A DNA stretch of 64,000 nt from Nemopilema nomurai (GCA_003864495.1 ML133411.1:1015237-1079236); one strand, 5' to 3'. Shown: positions 21,240 to 33,241, counted from the first letter of the stretch. The notes: generated by a model not told the origin, from the sequence alone. Translations and numbers: made by a program.

Positions 21240-21583
21240 GCTTGGTGTGGAGGACAAAGACATAATTCCTGAATGATTTCAGGTACTCGCCAATAATTCT
21301 ACCTTGGAGCGATATGTTACTTCCCTTTGAAGGCCATATTGTTCATTTTGCGGCCCCGAAAACCTCATATAGCAAAAACATTTTCTTTGAAAAAGATAGG
21401 CATATCTTTGCGACATCCAAGGCCCCAATAACTTTCGTAAAGAACGGTGTTTTCGACGACCGCGAGACTGAGTTGATGAATGTACGATGGCGAATGTTTA
21501 GCTTCCGCTTTCAAATACCACCGGAGAAACAAAAGGCTGTCCCCATCTGTGCACGTTGCTTTGCAAGCCTTTTGTTGTCTTGA
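21240..21583 (+). pseudogene. SF3-helicase-like ATPase fragment, C-terminal part
   Basis: After a frame change near 21272 the plus strand reads NDFRYSPIILPWSDMLLPFE, then HIVHFAAPKTSY, HIFATSKAPITF and ETELMNVRWRMFSFRF, ending PICARCFASLLLS. The order (acidic strand, sensor-1-like TSK, then an arginine before a F-x-F strand) is that of superfamily 3 helicases. I know similar proteins as a multicopy uncharacterised family in cnidarian-like genomes, where a P-loop precedes this part. The P-loop segment is not found here, so this is a 5'-truncated fragment. The SF3 assignment is inference from motif order. Confidence 0.4.
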
Positions 21584-22425
21584 ACACTATTACATTGTTT
21601 CTTGCACTATTGTTGTTGATGCTGCTCGTTTTCGTTGTCATTCAACCAACGAGTAACGGTTGGAAAATGTTTGAAGATTTATCCACAGCAGGACTTTCCT
21701 TTAACTTGTTATTTTGAAAATGTCATGCAGGAGTGTGCAGTAGTTTAATCAACATTGTGAGTAACCTATTTCTCGGCTTTTCCTTTCTTACGTCAAGATA
21801 CAAGGGAAAATTTCACGTTCAACGGCACTTTGAAAGTTCAAATGACATCATTCAATATGTTACTATCAGAAAAGCGTTGAGCGTGGAGAAATCATGAAAA
21901 TATGCAGCTTCTATTCTATTATTTTTCAAAGAAATTTCATGCAACATCATATATCGTGATGCACACCTATCTAACTATTTACTTGGGAGATTTGAATCTT
22001 AACTGCTTTGCATTTCATCGAAACTCACAAGTTTTCCAACCGTTAAACGTTGAAGAAATGACACTTCAATTCAATTCAATTCAACTTTTTATGCTGGTCT
22101 AGTCAAAGTTCTATCGAGGCACGGTTGTCACTGCGATGCATGTTGTAATGGCCGCTGTATAAGAGCATACTGTGGACATTTGCTGTACTAGCCATTGTTT
22201 AAAACAAGCTTTTACCTTCCCTGTTTCAAAATATACTTGTTTTCCCGGCAATCAACAGTAATTGCCAAGAAAATAAGACGGAACATTGAACATATACCGA
22301 TTATGACGTCACGCGTTAGTCGTACACCTTCAATTTTAATTCCATTGGAATGCTCGCCCCCAAAAACCCTAGAGTAGTTATACTTTACATGTCAGTCTTT
22401 CGCACACAGAAAGAATGCAAAAAGA
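21584..22425. other. No gene recognised
   Basis: Non-coding AT-rich sequence. A TGACGTCA palindrome lies near 22301, about 125 bp before the hAT terminal repeat. Confidence 0.5.
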
Positions 22426-25010
22426 CAATGCCCGCCAAAAGTGTTGGAACAGTCCAATCTTTTCATCTGACAGTCATGGCTTCGACAACAAGAAAAAGAA
22501 AAAAAACGATACTCAGTTGAATGCAAAGAATGTAACCGTGTCTTTGATTCTGACTACAAAGTTGCACACATGAAAAACATGCACAATGGCCAAAATTTTG
22601 AATGCATTGCCGTACAAGAAGCATCACAGTCAACAGTGAGTGGATACTTTGCGAAGTCTAAGGCTTCTGTTAAGTGTACTGCTGGAGAGAGCGGACAAGA
22701 GGAAGAGCAAGCTGATAGTGAACAATGCCATTCTGTAATTCAAGAAGAAGAGCAGGCTAAGGACCAACAAGCCCATGAAGAAAGTGATAAAGAAATCGAG
22801 ATGCCTTCTTCATTAACAAAGGATGATTACGATCAGACCTCTAGTCAAGATGAGCAACAATCTAATGCAAGCCTGGACTCCACTGTGAATAAGGAAGTTG
22901 AACTTGAACGTCCTCAACAGCCACTGCTGCGACAGTTCCCAGGACAAAAATTTGGCAATGAGAACTTTGGACGAAGATTCAAACCTGAATGGTACAAGAC
23001 GCATACTTGGTTATCGTACAGTGCAGGAAAGATGAAAGCACTTGCTTCGCATGTTCAAGATTCAGCAAAGAAAGTTCATTTGTTTTTAACAACTGGAAGA
23101 AGCCATACAAACTCAGTAAACATAATGCAATTGAAAATCATCTAGATTCGATGACAAAATGGGTCCTATACAAAGCCGCAAAGAATAATTCTTCCTCAGT
23201 TCTGCAGCAATTGGACAGTTTCCACTGCGAAAAGGTAGAGAGCAATCGCCATTACTTGAAAATCATCATTGAATGCATGATGTTTGCTGCACAACAAAAT
23301 ATTGCTGTTCGTGGTCACGAAGAATCAAGGCAGAATATTTGGGAGGTATCTGACATCAATCGAAGAAATTTTTTGGAGCTTCTACATTTAAGATGATTTA
23401 GAATTTAATCAATTTAATCCCATGCACAATGGACCTCTCCTTCGATACAAAACAAGCTCATAGGTATCCTGTCAGACCAAGATTTGGAGAGGATCCTTAC
23501 AGAAATTAAGTCCTGCAAATTTTACAGCATCATCGTGGATGAAACATCTGATATAAGCAAGGTGGAGCAAGTTTCGATTTGCATTCGATATGTATTTGAA
23601 GGCACAACAAAGGAAACTTTCCTTGGATTCTTCGATACAGAAAACACGGAGGGTAAGGTTTTGTATGAGCTTGTGAAGAACGTGTTTAAGAAGTTCAACA
23701 TCACGCTGAGTGACATAATTGCTGAGTGTTTCGACGGTGCAGCTAACATGAGAGGGGTGCACAAAGGTCTTGCGACCCGAATGAAAGAATGTCCTCCAAA
23801 GGCTATTTATGTTCACTGCTAAGGTCACCTACTAAACCTAGCCTTACAAGATGCCCTCACAGAGCTGGAGCCCTTACGCAATGCACTTGGTACAGTCCAA
23901 AAGCTTTACAATTTCTTTGAGGGTAGCACAAAGCGACATGCTATTTTAAAGAACATCCAGTTAGAGGAAAGTGATCATAGACGTACCTTGAAGTCCCTGA
24001 GTGCAACAAGATGGTCTTGCCGTTGGTCAGGTGTGAAAGCCATAACTGAGCAAATCACAGTGATTCTTAAGGCGCTGCTCGTTCTTACAGATAACAGTCA
24101 TCCATCCTGTTATAACGAGAGCAGTTCTTTGGTACAAGCCATATGCAACTTTGACTTTGTTTTTGGCTTGCTGATACTAAGGCTGATCTTGTCTAGTACG
24201 GATGCCTTAAGCAGGTATTTGCAAGGGAAAGACATAGACGTGATAACTGCAAAGAGAACAGCTGATGCGGTCGTCCTTACACTAAATGGATGCCGTAACG
24301 AAGAGAGCTTCGAGCTATTTTGGGAGTCAGCTGGTAGAATAGTCTCACAAATAAAGGAAGGGATCAACGTCACAAATTTTTTGGTTAGAGATCCAAGATT
24401 GACATGAAAAAAGCCATCTAAGCGACAGCAGACCCTTGTTGGTGAAAACCAAGAAAACCATCAAGAGATCAGTCCAAAGGACCATTACCGTGTTACAGCG
24501 TACTACGAAAGTGTTGACACAGCTATGGCTGAAATACAGTCCCGCTTTGCAGAAAATGACCAGCAAATTCTATGTGCTTTGGCAGACGTGGTATTTTTAA
24601 ATAACCCAAAGAATGAAAGCTACGAGTCAATATTGTTGCATTATCAAATCGACCAAGAGTGCCTTAAAAATGATAAGGTGGTTTTTGAAAATTACAAGAA
24701 GCAAAGCACTTCTGAATCTTATGGTAATAATGCAGCAATGCTTGTCCAAAAGATGTTTCAAGAAGGTTTGCATCAAGTACTGCCAGTCCTGTATGAAGCA
24801 ACATCATTGCTGGCAACGATTCCAGCAAAATCTTGTTCAGCTGAAAATCATTCAGTGGTCTTCGACGGCTAAAAAAATATCTCAGATCAACCATGGGCCA
24901 AGAACGGCTGAGCAATTTGGCACTACTTAGCATCGAGAGAAAATATTCAAATGAAGTTTTGAAAAGTGACATGAATGCGATGATTGATACATTTGGACAT
25001 TGAAAGAGTA
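22426..25010 (+). mobile_element. Decayed hAT transposon, left terminal repeat present, right end not found
   Basis: The left end CAATGCCCGCCAAAAGTGTT is shared with the MITE at 20485. A plus-strand ZMYM/TTF-type hAT transposase follows in pieces (22508-25008). No inverted copy of the terminal repeat was seen downstream up to about 25.2 kb, so the right end is deleted or diverged and no target duplication can be assigned. Confidence 0.7.
22508..25008 (+). pseudogene. hAT transposase with C2H2 and TTF-type fingers, several lesions
   Basis: Order of blocks: a C2H2-type finger CKECNRVFDSDYKVAHMKNM (about 22535); acidic, Gln-rich linker; TTF region KPEWYKTHTWLSYSAGKM (22980) shifting frame into ESTCFACSRFSKE and NNWKKPYKLSKHNA; catalytic core SIIVDETSDISKVEQVS and ECFDGAANMRGVHKGLA (23484-23822); a TAA at 23820 inside the YVHC-GH motif; same-frame continuation with LSATRWSCRWSGVKA; a TGA near 24405; and the C-terminal dimerisation signature (SCSAEN then, after a frame change near 24845, FSGLRRLKKYLRSTMGQER). 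At least six lesions; an old dead copy. Confidence 0.82.
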
Positions 25011-25239
25011 GGGACTCACATTTCTTTTGACTTGGTCGAATTCAAGAGTTAATAGACTTAGATCAAACTTTTAGATCTGAACAGTAGACATTATAGAAAA
25101 ATCGATAAGGATAGCATGTCCCCCCAAACATGTCTCTGATTGGTTTGTTCTACTTACAACTGACTATTTTTACTTTAGATATTTCGGTGAAAAAGAACTC
25201 GTAATGTAAATATTCCTATTTCGAAGTTCCTTATCACCA

Positions 25240-26056
25240 ACAGGCTCATAAATATATGCATGCCTCTGTACTCGGGCAAAACTCGTACAGACCACCCGGC
25301 AATGCAGCTGTAATGGATACCCCAAGGTTGTCGCGTATTGCTTTCGCATCCAAAATTCGAGTGGAACTTTTAACATCAATTCGCAAGTACACATTTATCT
25401 CCAATTGGCTTGAAAAATGTATTGCGTACATGGCGATATCGCTGTCAACTGTCACATTACAGGCGTCTTGATGTCCAGTGACTTCTGCATGTTTGCAACA
25501 GAGGAGGACTTTTGTGTCTGCTTCTTGTTGTTTCGAAAAAAGCTCTTCGGCTGCAGATGATTGCACCTCGCTATCTTGAACAAAGATGGAGTAGCACCTT
25601 TCTTCAACTGTAACAAAGATACTGCGATGGTTGATTTTTTCTGCAAAGCATGTAGGATGACTCCAACCAGCCTTTAAGGATGGGGACGTGACGTTCACAT
25701 GCGTGATACTAAGAAAACTATTCGCATCAAGAATGCTATTCGCTAGAAGTTCAAGATTTACGCAAACTATTTCCGAGAAGATTAATTTCTTTGCCAACAT
25801 TTTACATTCACATATTTCACTCTATTTCTCATTTAGAAGAAAACTGGGAGGAAAGAACAACTTACTTTGCCAATTTGACTTTGTCCCACGACTTATCTGT
25901 AAAACTGTGAATCTTTGTTTCCTTTTCATAAAGGTGAAAATGAATTAAACAGGATCTTTCCTCTTCTTCTTGTTTTTCATTCCGATCTGTACTTTCTTTC
26001 GAATCGTGGTCTTTTCTTCTTCGTTTTGGAGGCGTTAGGAGCAATTTGAAATTCAT
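25240..26056 (-). pseudogene. FEN/XPG-like nuclease-family protein, two exons, truncated
   Basis: Exon 1 (26056 to about 25867) is charged, ends IHSFTDKSWDKVKLAK and meets a GTAAGT donor. Exon 2 (to 25246) contains HRSIFVTVEERCYSIF, QQEADTKVLLCCKHAEVTGH, CNVTVDSDIAMYAIHF and ITAALPGGLYEF. I know this pattern (EEADT, then DTD/DSD, then ALPGLHAFTGCD) from a multicopy uncharacterised family in cnidarians. The three acidic motifs and the expected GCD segment match the layout of FEN/XPG nucleases, though that link is inference. Here the GCD block is missing or garbled after ALPGG, with a stop soon after, so the protein is broken and 3'-truncated. Confidence 0.45.
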
Positions 26057-26059
26057 GCG

Positions 26060-27230
26060 GCCCTGGCGTAAGCTAACGACATAAGCCGGTCAACTGTGAG
26101 ATCTAGCCTGAGATCTGTCTATATTTGTGAGGATGTACTACACGTGGATTAGAATCATTTTACATTTCTCTTAAAATGGAATGATCCTTTTGCAAAACCC
26201 GCAAGTCTTCAATTCCCCCCCCCCCAACCTTCCACCGGGGCATCTGGTACATACGAGCAAAATATTTTTGAAAAAACATAAACTTCATTATGATATGCCA
26301 AAGACTTTTAGGGTTTGTTAAATTGTGTTAAAAGCACCAAAAGAATTATTACAATTTTCGTATTGAAAAATAGGGAAAATAATTATCCCCTACTCCAAGT
26401 CTTCAGTAAAACCCTTTTTTGGAAAAATTCTGGTATAACCTTCTTTTTCCCTCGTGCTTTTATGATCAATTTTTCTAGATTTTCTACCCCCTATTTCTCA
26501 TGAAAAGAAGCTTTCAGAACGTTGGAAATACGAAGTAACATCAGCTGAGAACATTGATACATGTCATATCTCTCGATAACTTGTGCACTAGCCCCCTCCC
26601 CCTTTCAACAGGTTCAATCCCCAAAATTTTCCTTGAAGGCAACTATTCTGGATTTATATCAGAAAATCGCTAAATAGCGTTTTTCTTGGAAATAAGAGCG
26701 CCTATGAGACTTGTAAGAACCTGCTCGAGAAGTCTGACATATAAAACAAAATGGCGCCCTCGGAAGAAATAGGCCTAAAAAAGCGTTGACAAAAATTTGA
26801 TTGGATGACCCACTGAAGCATTTTGGCGGTGTCCAACCGGTAAAATTATCATGTGCAAGGTTTTTTTGATATTTCTGACATGCCATAGGAACGACTCAAA
26901 TGATTTCACCATTTCCAGAGGGTGTTGTAACGGCACTTCAGTGATTGATTCACGGCAAATGATTCACGCAAGGTGTTATCCAATCATCAATTGCTTCACC
27001 ATTTTTGAGCTTCGAAATCTCCAGTAAATCTTTTTTTACTTCTGTAGATATGAAGCATAACTGAGAAAATTGCAAAAAAGAAATAAGCACCTTTATATCG
27101 TTAAAAAACAACTTCAAGTGATGGTGGTGTGATATAAATTGATGGAAAAATATGGGAAGTTATTAGCCCTTAAAAAGTATTGACAGATGATTTCAGTATT
27201 AGGAAATTAAATGTTGAACTTTGAAACTCA
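26060..27230. other. No gene recognised
   Basis: AT-rich spacer with a poly-C run at 26215-26225. Short frames near 26.7 kb show no domain pattern. Confidence 0.55.
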
Positions 27231-27231
27231 C

Positions 27232-29261
27232 ACTTCTTCAAGTGCCACAAATCAAAATAATGGGTAATCTCTGGCAGCTCTTCCCGCATGAGTTCAATGA
27301 TTTGACTGTGACGATCTGAAACAAAGGTAGAGATGTAGAGACCATTTTTCAAAATCCATGATAAACAGTTTTTGAATCCAGCAAACTCCATGGCATTACT
27401 GTTTCCAACTTGATTTCGCTAAGACAAAAGGTCATTATCAGCCAATTTGTAGATGTCTAGAATCTGTAGAATCCTTGCAAAGAGTGTATTTTAGAAGTAT
27501 ATTTAAGCTCTATTAACCTGAAGTTCCAGCTTGTTGTGGTAAATTTGGTTCAAGTATTGTTTTATAAAATGAAATTTTCAAATGAAGAAAATCAAAACTA
27601 TCTCCTATACCTTAACCTATTAAATTGCTTAAAATCACCAGTTTGTAGTTAGGCAAAGTATTAGGTTGATTATTGTGTTATATTCATTCCACTTTTATGG
27701 AAAAGTTATTAAATGATAATAGGGTGATTTTATCTATGGGGTTATCTTTTGCTTACCTGAACAACACTGAAATCAATTATCTTGGAATTGTCACAACAGA
27801 AAACAGAATAAATCCCAAATTTAGCATTGTGGCCCATGCTGTCATGTCTGGCATCTCCGGTGATGACAAGTTGTTTATCGTGTTTTTATTAATTCTGCTA
27901 AAAGCTCCGGTTGGTATGTGTTCCAATACATATGAAAAGCAGGCGACAAAAATTCCTTTGGAGGAAAGAAACATGAATAACTGAGTAGCTGAAAGGTGCA
28001 AAAGCTATTTCAAGTTGTGTAGTAATAATTCCAAGTTTTTAAAGCTTTCCTCAGTCTCTAACTTGGTATAACAATTCTGGTTCAACTAAAAGGATTATCC
28101 TACATTAATTTGGATAAATTGCAAGGCAAGAAATTGAAAATTCTTATTTTTGCTTCTTTAAGTGTTGTGAACACATAAAACTACTTGATATCACTTACTC
28201 GTTGGTGTTTAAAATATGTCCGAAGGGATATTGCTGCCAAGCCTTTATGCTGGAAAATACGAAGCACCTTGCTTGAAGATGATCCAACTGAGAGAATCGC
28301 AAATTATAGGAGAAGATTGTAGGCTGGGATTCGTGTTCCAGGCATGTCAGGCTGGCTGCGCCAAACATTTTCTTTCTTTTGGCATTTTTCATTATGGAAC
28401 ATGGTCTTGATTTCAAGCAATGTTCCCACTTGACGAGACGTGACTTCGGGATTTTCAGATTTGCAACTGGGACCAAAGGAAAATAACAGCAACAATTTAG
28501 ACAAAAACAGCAAAAACTTCTTCCCTGTACACAGACTGTCTCCAACCATGCTGAAATTTGAAAATAAAACATGGAAATAGAGAAGTAGCAAAAACAATGA
28601 CCCTTTCAAAAAGTGTCCATTGTACAGTCGATTTGAAATTTAAGACAGTAAAATCTCAGGAAAAAAAACAAACTATCAATATGGACAATTTTTGACTGGT
28701 TTTTGAAATGATTTATATGACCATGACACACCTTGTCAAAATTAGAACTGTACCTAAAGTAATCAAATTATCTATACGCACCACTCATCCATTTCATCAC
28801 CACTTTGATCTGACAACTCAATATATTCTTCAATATCATAATCATCATCACTATCCAATTCATCAAGGCTATCGTCACCAAAGTCATCAACAAAATAATA
28901 ATCATCATGTTGCTCTTCTGTCTCACAAGTTTCTCTCATAAAGGCCTTCAGTTCTCTAGTCTCAGGTATCGTTGCAATTTTGATTTTTTTATGAGCTGTG
29001 AAAGATTAAAAAAACTTTAAAATACGAAAATTAAGTTTGACAAATGACTTCATTTATAAAATCTAGAATTGTGCAACTATTTTATCAAAATCATTTAACA
29101 GCCCATAAACACTCAATTCTACCACTTTGAAAACATAAGCAAATATACTGACTGAAAACTATAAATTGCATACCAAATGATGTGCGTAGTAACTGGTTTC
29201 GCAGACGTCTATTCCTGCAACTTCTGCAGTCTTCGGGTGCCTGACAAGCAACATCTTTTGC
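27232..29261 (-). pseudogene. Kolobok-like transposase gene, five exons recognised
   Basis: Minus-strand exons with good splice sites. 29261-29174 has DCRSCRNRRLRNQ and a GTATGC donor. 28995-28782 is an acidic exon after CTTTCACAG. 28550-28199 has KKFLLFLSKLLLLFS, ENVWRSQPDMPGTRIPAYNL and SKVLRIFQHKGLAAISLRTY, ending YFKHQR|GTAAGT. About 28000-27757 has WNTYQPELLAELIK, then GDARHDSMGHNAKFGIYSVF, ending VVQ|GTAAGC. 27418-27232 has NQVGNSNAMEFAGFKNCLSW and SDRHSQIIELMREELPEI, ending DLWHLKK|GTGAGT. The GD.RHDS and SDRH...FD.WH blocks match THAP-associated transposases that I believe are the Kolobok group. Lesions are a TAA after AYNLLL (exon 3) and a one-base frameshift before GDARHDS. The exon carrying the last acidic residue is absent. 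Confidence 0.65.
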
Positions 29262-29568
29262 CTAGAAAAGTTTTCACCATGAATGAAATATATAGGAGAA
29301 CATGAGCATGTGTAAACATTGTTTCTACTGAGCCAAATTGTAGGTTGACGAAAAATAACATGCCTCAGTTTGAGGTAGTAAATAAAGTATAATTCATGTC
29401 AAAATAAATTACGTAAGCCTCCTTTCCAATTTCCAGTTTCTTTTCCATTTCCAAATTGGCGGTAAATTTCAGTCCTAAAAAGGGCGGGAACAAATCTTTT
29501 TTCTGAAAATTTTATGCTGCCATCTTTAAACATTCGGTTGTAGCTCTTTTAAGATACGATTAACGAAG

Positions 29569-31275
29569 ATGGATAATTCTGACGCTGGTCCAGTTCAGAA
29601 CCGGGGAAAGCAGAAGTCGTCGTCCACAAAAGCCAAAGCTTCTTCTTGCCCTCAAAGTAAATTTGATCGAATTATTTTATTTAAATTTTTATCAATGTGA
29701 ATACCACGCTCGAATCACCTAAAATAACATTAACCAATTATTTTTTGTTCAGAAGTGAATTTATTTTATTTCATTTCGGGAATATATTGCAATACCATGT
29801 TTCAAAGCTTGAAATGTTAGGTATTGATATTAAGCAGTTTGGGGCCTACATAACTATTAATAATGACGTTTGTCCATCACAAGTTAAAAAAAAGGTTCAG
29901 GCACAAGTCCATACTTTCTAAACTGCTATTATTTTCAGATCATGCAGCCTTATAATATGGTCTAAAGCTACTTCCGAATTTTTATTTGATCTTAGTTCAA
30001 AATACAAAATACAGTTTTGTGACTCAGACGATGCAGGAAGCAATGGAAATCCTAAAAAAACACGAGCTGGAACACACGGCTCATTATGCCACCTATTTGT
30101 CAAAGAAAGGATTCATTTTATATCAGTGGATTCATTTTATTTATAAATTTTATATTTTCCTATTTGAAGAAGTTTTTCGCAAAACAACCGTATGTTTTCA
30201 ATCATCTGCTAGATTTTTACAGCAAAAAGCATGATGTGAAGTGGAATGATGATGAAGTGCAATTCACAGGGACACCATACATGATCGTGAATCAGAAAGT
30301 ATTCGATTGTCAACATGGAACCGATAGGAATATAAGAATAAAAGAAAGAAAAAAGTTGGAAAATGATTCACGTGCGGTATGGTATTAAATCTTTTAAGGA
30401 AATTTCTCTCTAGTTAAATCTCTTTACTTAAGATAGTTAATTTCGTAAATTGAAGACAGAAGCTGGGCTTTTTTGCATGAACTTTCTGTTTCATGTCAAT
30501 GAGTGAGGAATGTCGAAACTTTCTTGAAAAAAGTCAGCTGTATTCTTTCTTCTCCTACTTGGTATATTCTGGTCGAGAAGATCAGTTCTACGACAACTAA
30601 CATTAAAGGTCGCTAACTTTGATAAAAACAGTAACTTAACCTCGTCCCAATATTTTTTTGCTTAATGGTGAGGCGAACAAACATTTCTCTTAAAGAATGA
30701 AGATCATCTGTATCGCCATAAGAAAACCTTCATACAGACATCCAAAAAGTTTAATTGCCCAGCAACAGTGAAGTTGAAGGAGATAATTGAATTTCCTAGC
30801 AACAAGGTATGCCAAATATTTTAATATTTATGAAGGGTTTGGAGATATACACCCTCTCGGCACGAATTTCACAAGAAAACTGTTTTGCTACTGGTATCCT
30901 CTTTCTTATTTACAATCCGCTTTATTTTACCTTGCTTTGATGAGCGAGAAGAAACCATGAAAGCATGGTACCTGACATCTTTCTTACTTTTGCAAAGTGC
31001 TTCCCTGATTTATAGAAGAAAGGGGGTTTTTGAGCAGTGTATATCATAAGAGTGTATATTTTTGAGTCTGCAAGTATGTCTCTGGACATTGGTTTGCTTT
31101 CTGTTACTACATTGATTGTCTTATACAGATATCTGGCAATACTGAATGGAAAAGATCGCAAGGATCAAAGGCATTAAAGCAGTGTATAAGAAATCGATCT
31201 ATTCAAAACTTCCAAAGAAAGTTTGTCCTTGTTTTGCCAGACATTTATATGCACGGGGGTCACTCAGTCGGAGAA
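29569..31275 (+). pseudogene. CaRF-like (calcium-responsive factor type) gene fragment, several exons
   Basis: Plus-strand exons: 29569-29656 (ATG, Ser/Lys-rich, GTAAAT donor); about 29996-30113 with TMQEAMEILKKHELEHTAHY; about 30164-30375 with SKKHDVKWNDDEVQFTGTPY and CQHGTDRNIRIKERKKLEND; 30696-30806 with KTFIQTSKKFNCPATVKLKE and EFPSNK|GT; 31129-31275 with ALKQCIRNRSIQNFQRKFVL and PDIYMHGGHSVGE|GTAAGT. The block order (F.G.PY, then CQHG.DR, then K..CPA.....I..FP, then a terminal HSGH-type motif) is that of proteins annotated in cnidarians as calcium-responsive transcription factor-like, which may themselves be transposon-derived. The second exon is ambiguous between two frames. No full-length protein can be confirmed. 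Confidence 0.45.
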
Positions 31276-31635
31276 GTAAGTACTAGTTATGACCTTTAAA
31301 TGCCCTTTTGTATTAAAAACCACAAGCAAATGTTGATTACTTGGGGAAGCTTATGAGAAACACCTACACTTACACACATGTTGATAAATCACCTCTTTTT
31401 TTCCACATAGCTATGAAACACGGATTCAATTGAGAATTGCGAACAACCAATAGGGACAATCAAGCTTTTAACCTCGATTATTGCATGATTTTCGGACCTT
31501 TTCTCTTATAGTGCAGATATTAAGATTTGATTTGAAAAATGGTGTACGGTTTCAGATTCTTCAAAGCAAGCCACTGTTAAATAAAACCCACTTATGCATT
31601 TTTAAAGTTGGTTTTCCCTTTGTTTTTCCTGTACT

Positions 31636-32133
31636 GACATTCAAATTGCAACACCAGCCAAATTGTCAGACCAAAAGCAGACATATTCTACATACAGGGG
31701 TATGAATTCCTTCAAAGTTTTAATTGGCGTTGCACCAAATGCAGTTTTCACTTACGTCAGCCCACTTTTTCCTGGATCAACTTCAGATAAAGTAGTGGTT
31801 CAAAGATCACAAGTGCTCTCTCATTTTGTAGCAGGTGACTTGATCCTAGCTGAGAAGGGTTTCCTTATTCAAGATATTGCGCCTGAAGGCGTGTCAGTAA
31901 ATAAACCTCCTTTTCTGGACAAAGGAAAATTCACAGAAAATGAATTGAAGATGACAAAGAGCATTGCAAAATGCAGGATCCATGTTGAGAGAGCAAATGC
32001 AAGACTAAAGGACTTTAAAACACTTAGGTTTATACCACCATATGTGCGCTCATATGCAGAAACTATGTGCAGCACTGGTAAATCTGCAGTTTCCACTGAT
32101 CAAAGAAATAAATGGGACTTTAGACTTGAATGA
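31636..32133 (+). pseudogene. ISL2EU-like DDE transposase fragment (copy 2)
   Basis: The plus strand reads DIQIATPAKLSDQKQTYSTY, RGMNSFKVLIGVAPNAVFTY, PGSTSDKVVVQRS, LAEKGFLIQDI and ARLKDFKTLRFI: the DDE_Tnp_4 catalytic domain from the first Asp through the last acidic block (HVERANARLKDF). Near 32065 the frame changes, and the displaced frame carries the usual ALVNLQFPLIKEI ending. THAP and HTH parts are missing upstream. It converges with the YqaJ fragment at 32208-33241, mirroring the intact arrangement at 56-61 kb. Confidence 0.75.
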
Positions 32134-32207
32134 ATAAATAAACCGCCATGTTACTAAACAGGACATCTAAAAAGAAACTGTACAATAAATGGAAAGTTGA
32201 CTTTCAT

Positions 32208-33241
32208 TCAAGGTTCTAATATTTTCTTTAATATATGTTCCTTGAAAAATGTTTTAAGTATACTTAAATTATCTTCCCATTGTTTATCCTTATTTATCTG
32301 TAGCACAAGAGTTTCTTTGAGCGTCCAGACAACAAAATAGCAAATCTCTCTTTGGGTCAAGAATAGTTGTCCTTTTATCTGATGCCAATAATTGTGAGAT
32401 TTTTTCAAAGAATAATTTCCTTCAATTTTCTCCAAATAAAAGTCTTTTGACTTGACTGTTTCTGAAATATCACTTTGCCTCTCTGTGAAGGGACATTTAA
32501 CTTTTCCCCAACCAAACCATCTGAGGAGGCACCCAAAATTCCAGATGGAACCAGCCAGAGTCCTGAATCCTCTACAGTGAGGCCTGTTGCCTGTACAAAT
32601 GCTTTGATTGCCTCTGGTTCATTGTTGATACCCGAGTTTTTTGCCTGTATCCCAGAAAGGTTATATTCACCAAGAAACCTTTTTAATAAGCTTGGTGTTA
32701 CTCTCTTAGCATTCAAAACGAAACCAAAATTACTAGCTGTGAGACGTCCCTTCCTTAGCATAAGCCAAGCAGGGTTATGTCTTTGGCCAATAGTTAGATT
32801 TTGTACCATCTTGATGTGCTCTTCTGAAACCTTGAGTTTTTCAAGCAGATAAACATCTTGTCCAGTCTCCATTTCATTAAATTCTTTAGAACAAAGTATT
32901 TCCTCAATAGTGGGTACTGGAATGCTTTTCTTCTGAGGCTCGGGTGACAAAATCCATGCCATACCAGTGAATTTTCCATATTTTTTCAAACTGGTCATAA
33001 AACCACTGCTGTCATCACCTGTAATTTCCCTGGCCAAGGGATTATAGCCTTCCATTGCTGGTGGTGGAGGGTATATCTCTTTGACACTTTTTACAGTGTA
33101 GGTACTTTTTGGCCTTTTCCAAGTGCATTCAATGTCTGTCCTGCTCAGATTATGTATAGCATGGATAACTATAGCAGTAGCATAACTGCATTTGTAATTC
33201 CCACTAGCATTCACATTCAGATTATTAAATTCCATCTTCAT
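32208..33241 (-). pseudogene. YqaJ-type nuclease partner gene (ISL2EU-like copy 2)
   Basis: The minus-strand frame from 33241 holds a SWIM-tail remnant (LSRTDIECTWKRPK), then the YqaJ/lambda-exonuclease-like fold: WLMLRKGRLTASNFGFVLNA, NSGINNEPEAIKAFVQATGL, PSGILGASSDGLVGE. At about 32510 the frame changes; the displaced frame resumes with VKCPFTERQSDISE and NYWHQIKGQLFLTQR, with the tail to 32208. The expected E-x-K catalytic pair is affected at the break. YqaJ nucleases process DNA ends; in this transposon group the protein is a second, non-transposase product. Upstream SWIM exons are not recognisable. Confidence 0.75.

Noticed and set aside
25010..25240. A right terminal repeat for the hAT element at 22426
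   Set aside because: No inverted copy of CAATGCCCGCC was found downstream.
27673..28001. A 103-codon plus-strand frame
   Set aside because: Antisense shadow of the Kolobok-like exon; the minus strand carries the recognisable GDARHDS block.
28708..28941. A plus-strand His-rich frame (HHHFDLTT, NHHHYPIHQ)
   Set aside because: Antisense of the acidic minus-strand exon of the Kolobok-like gene.
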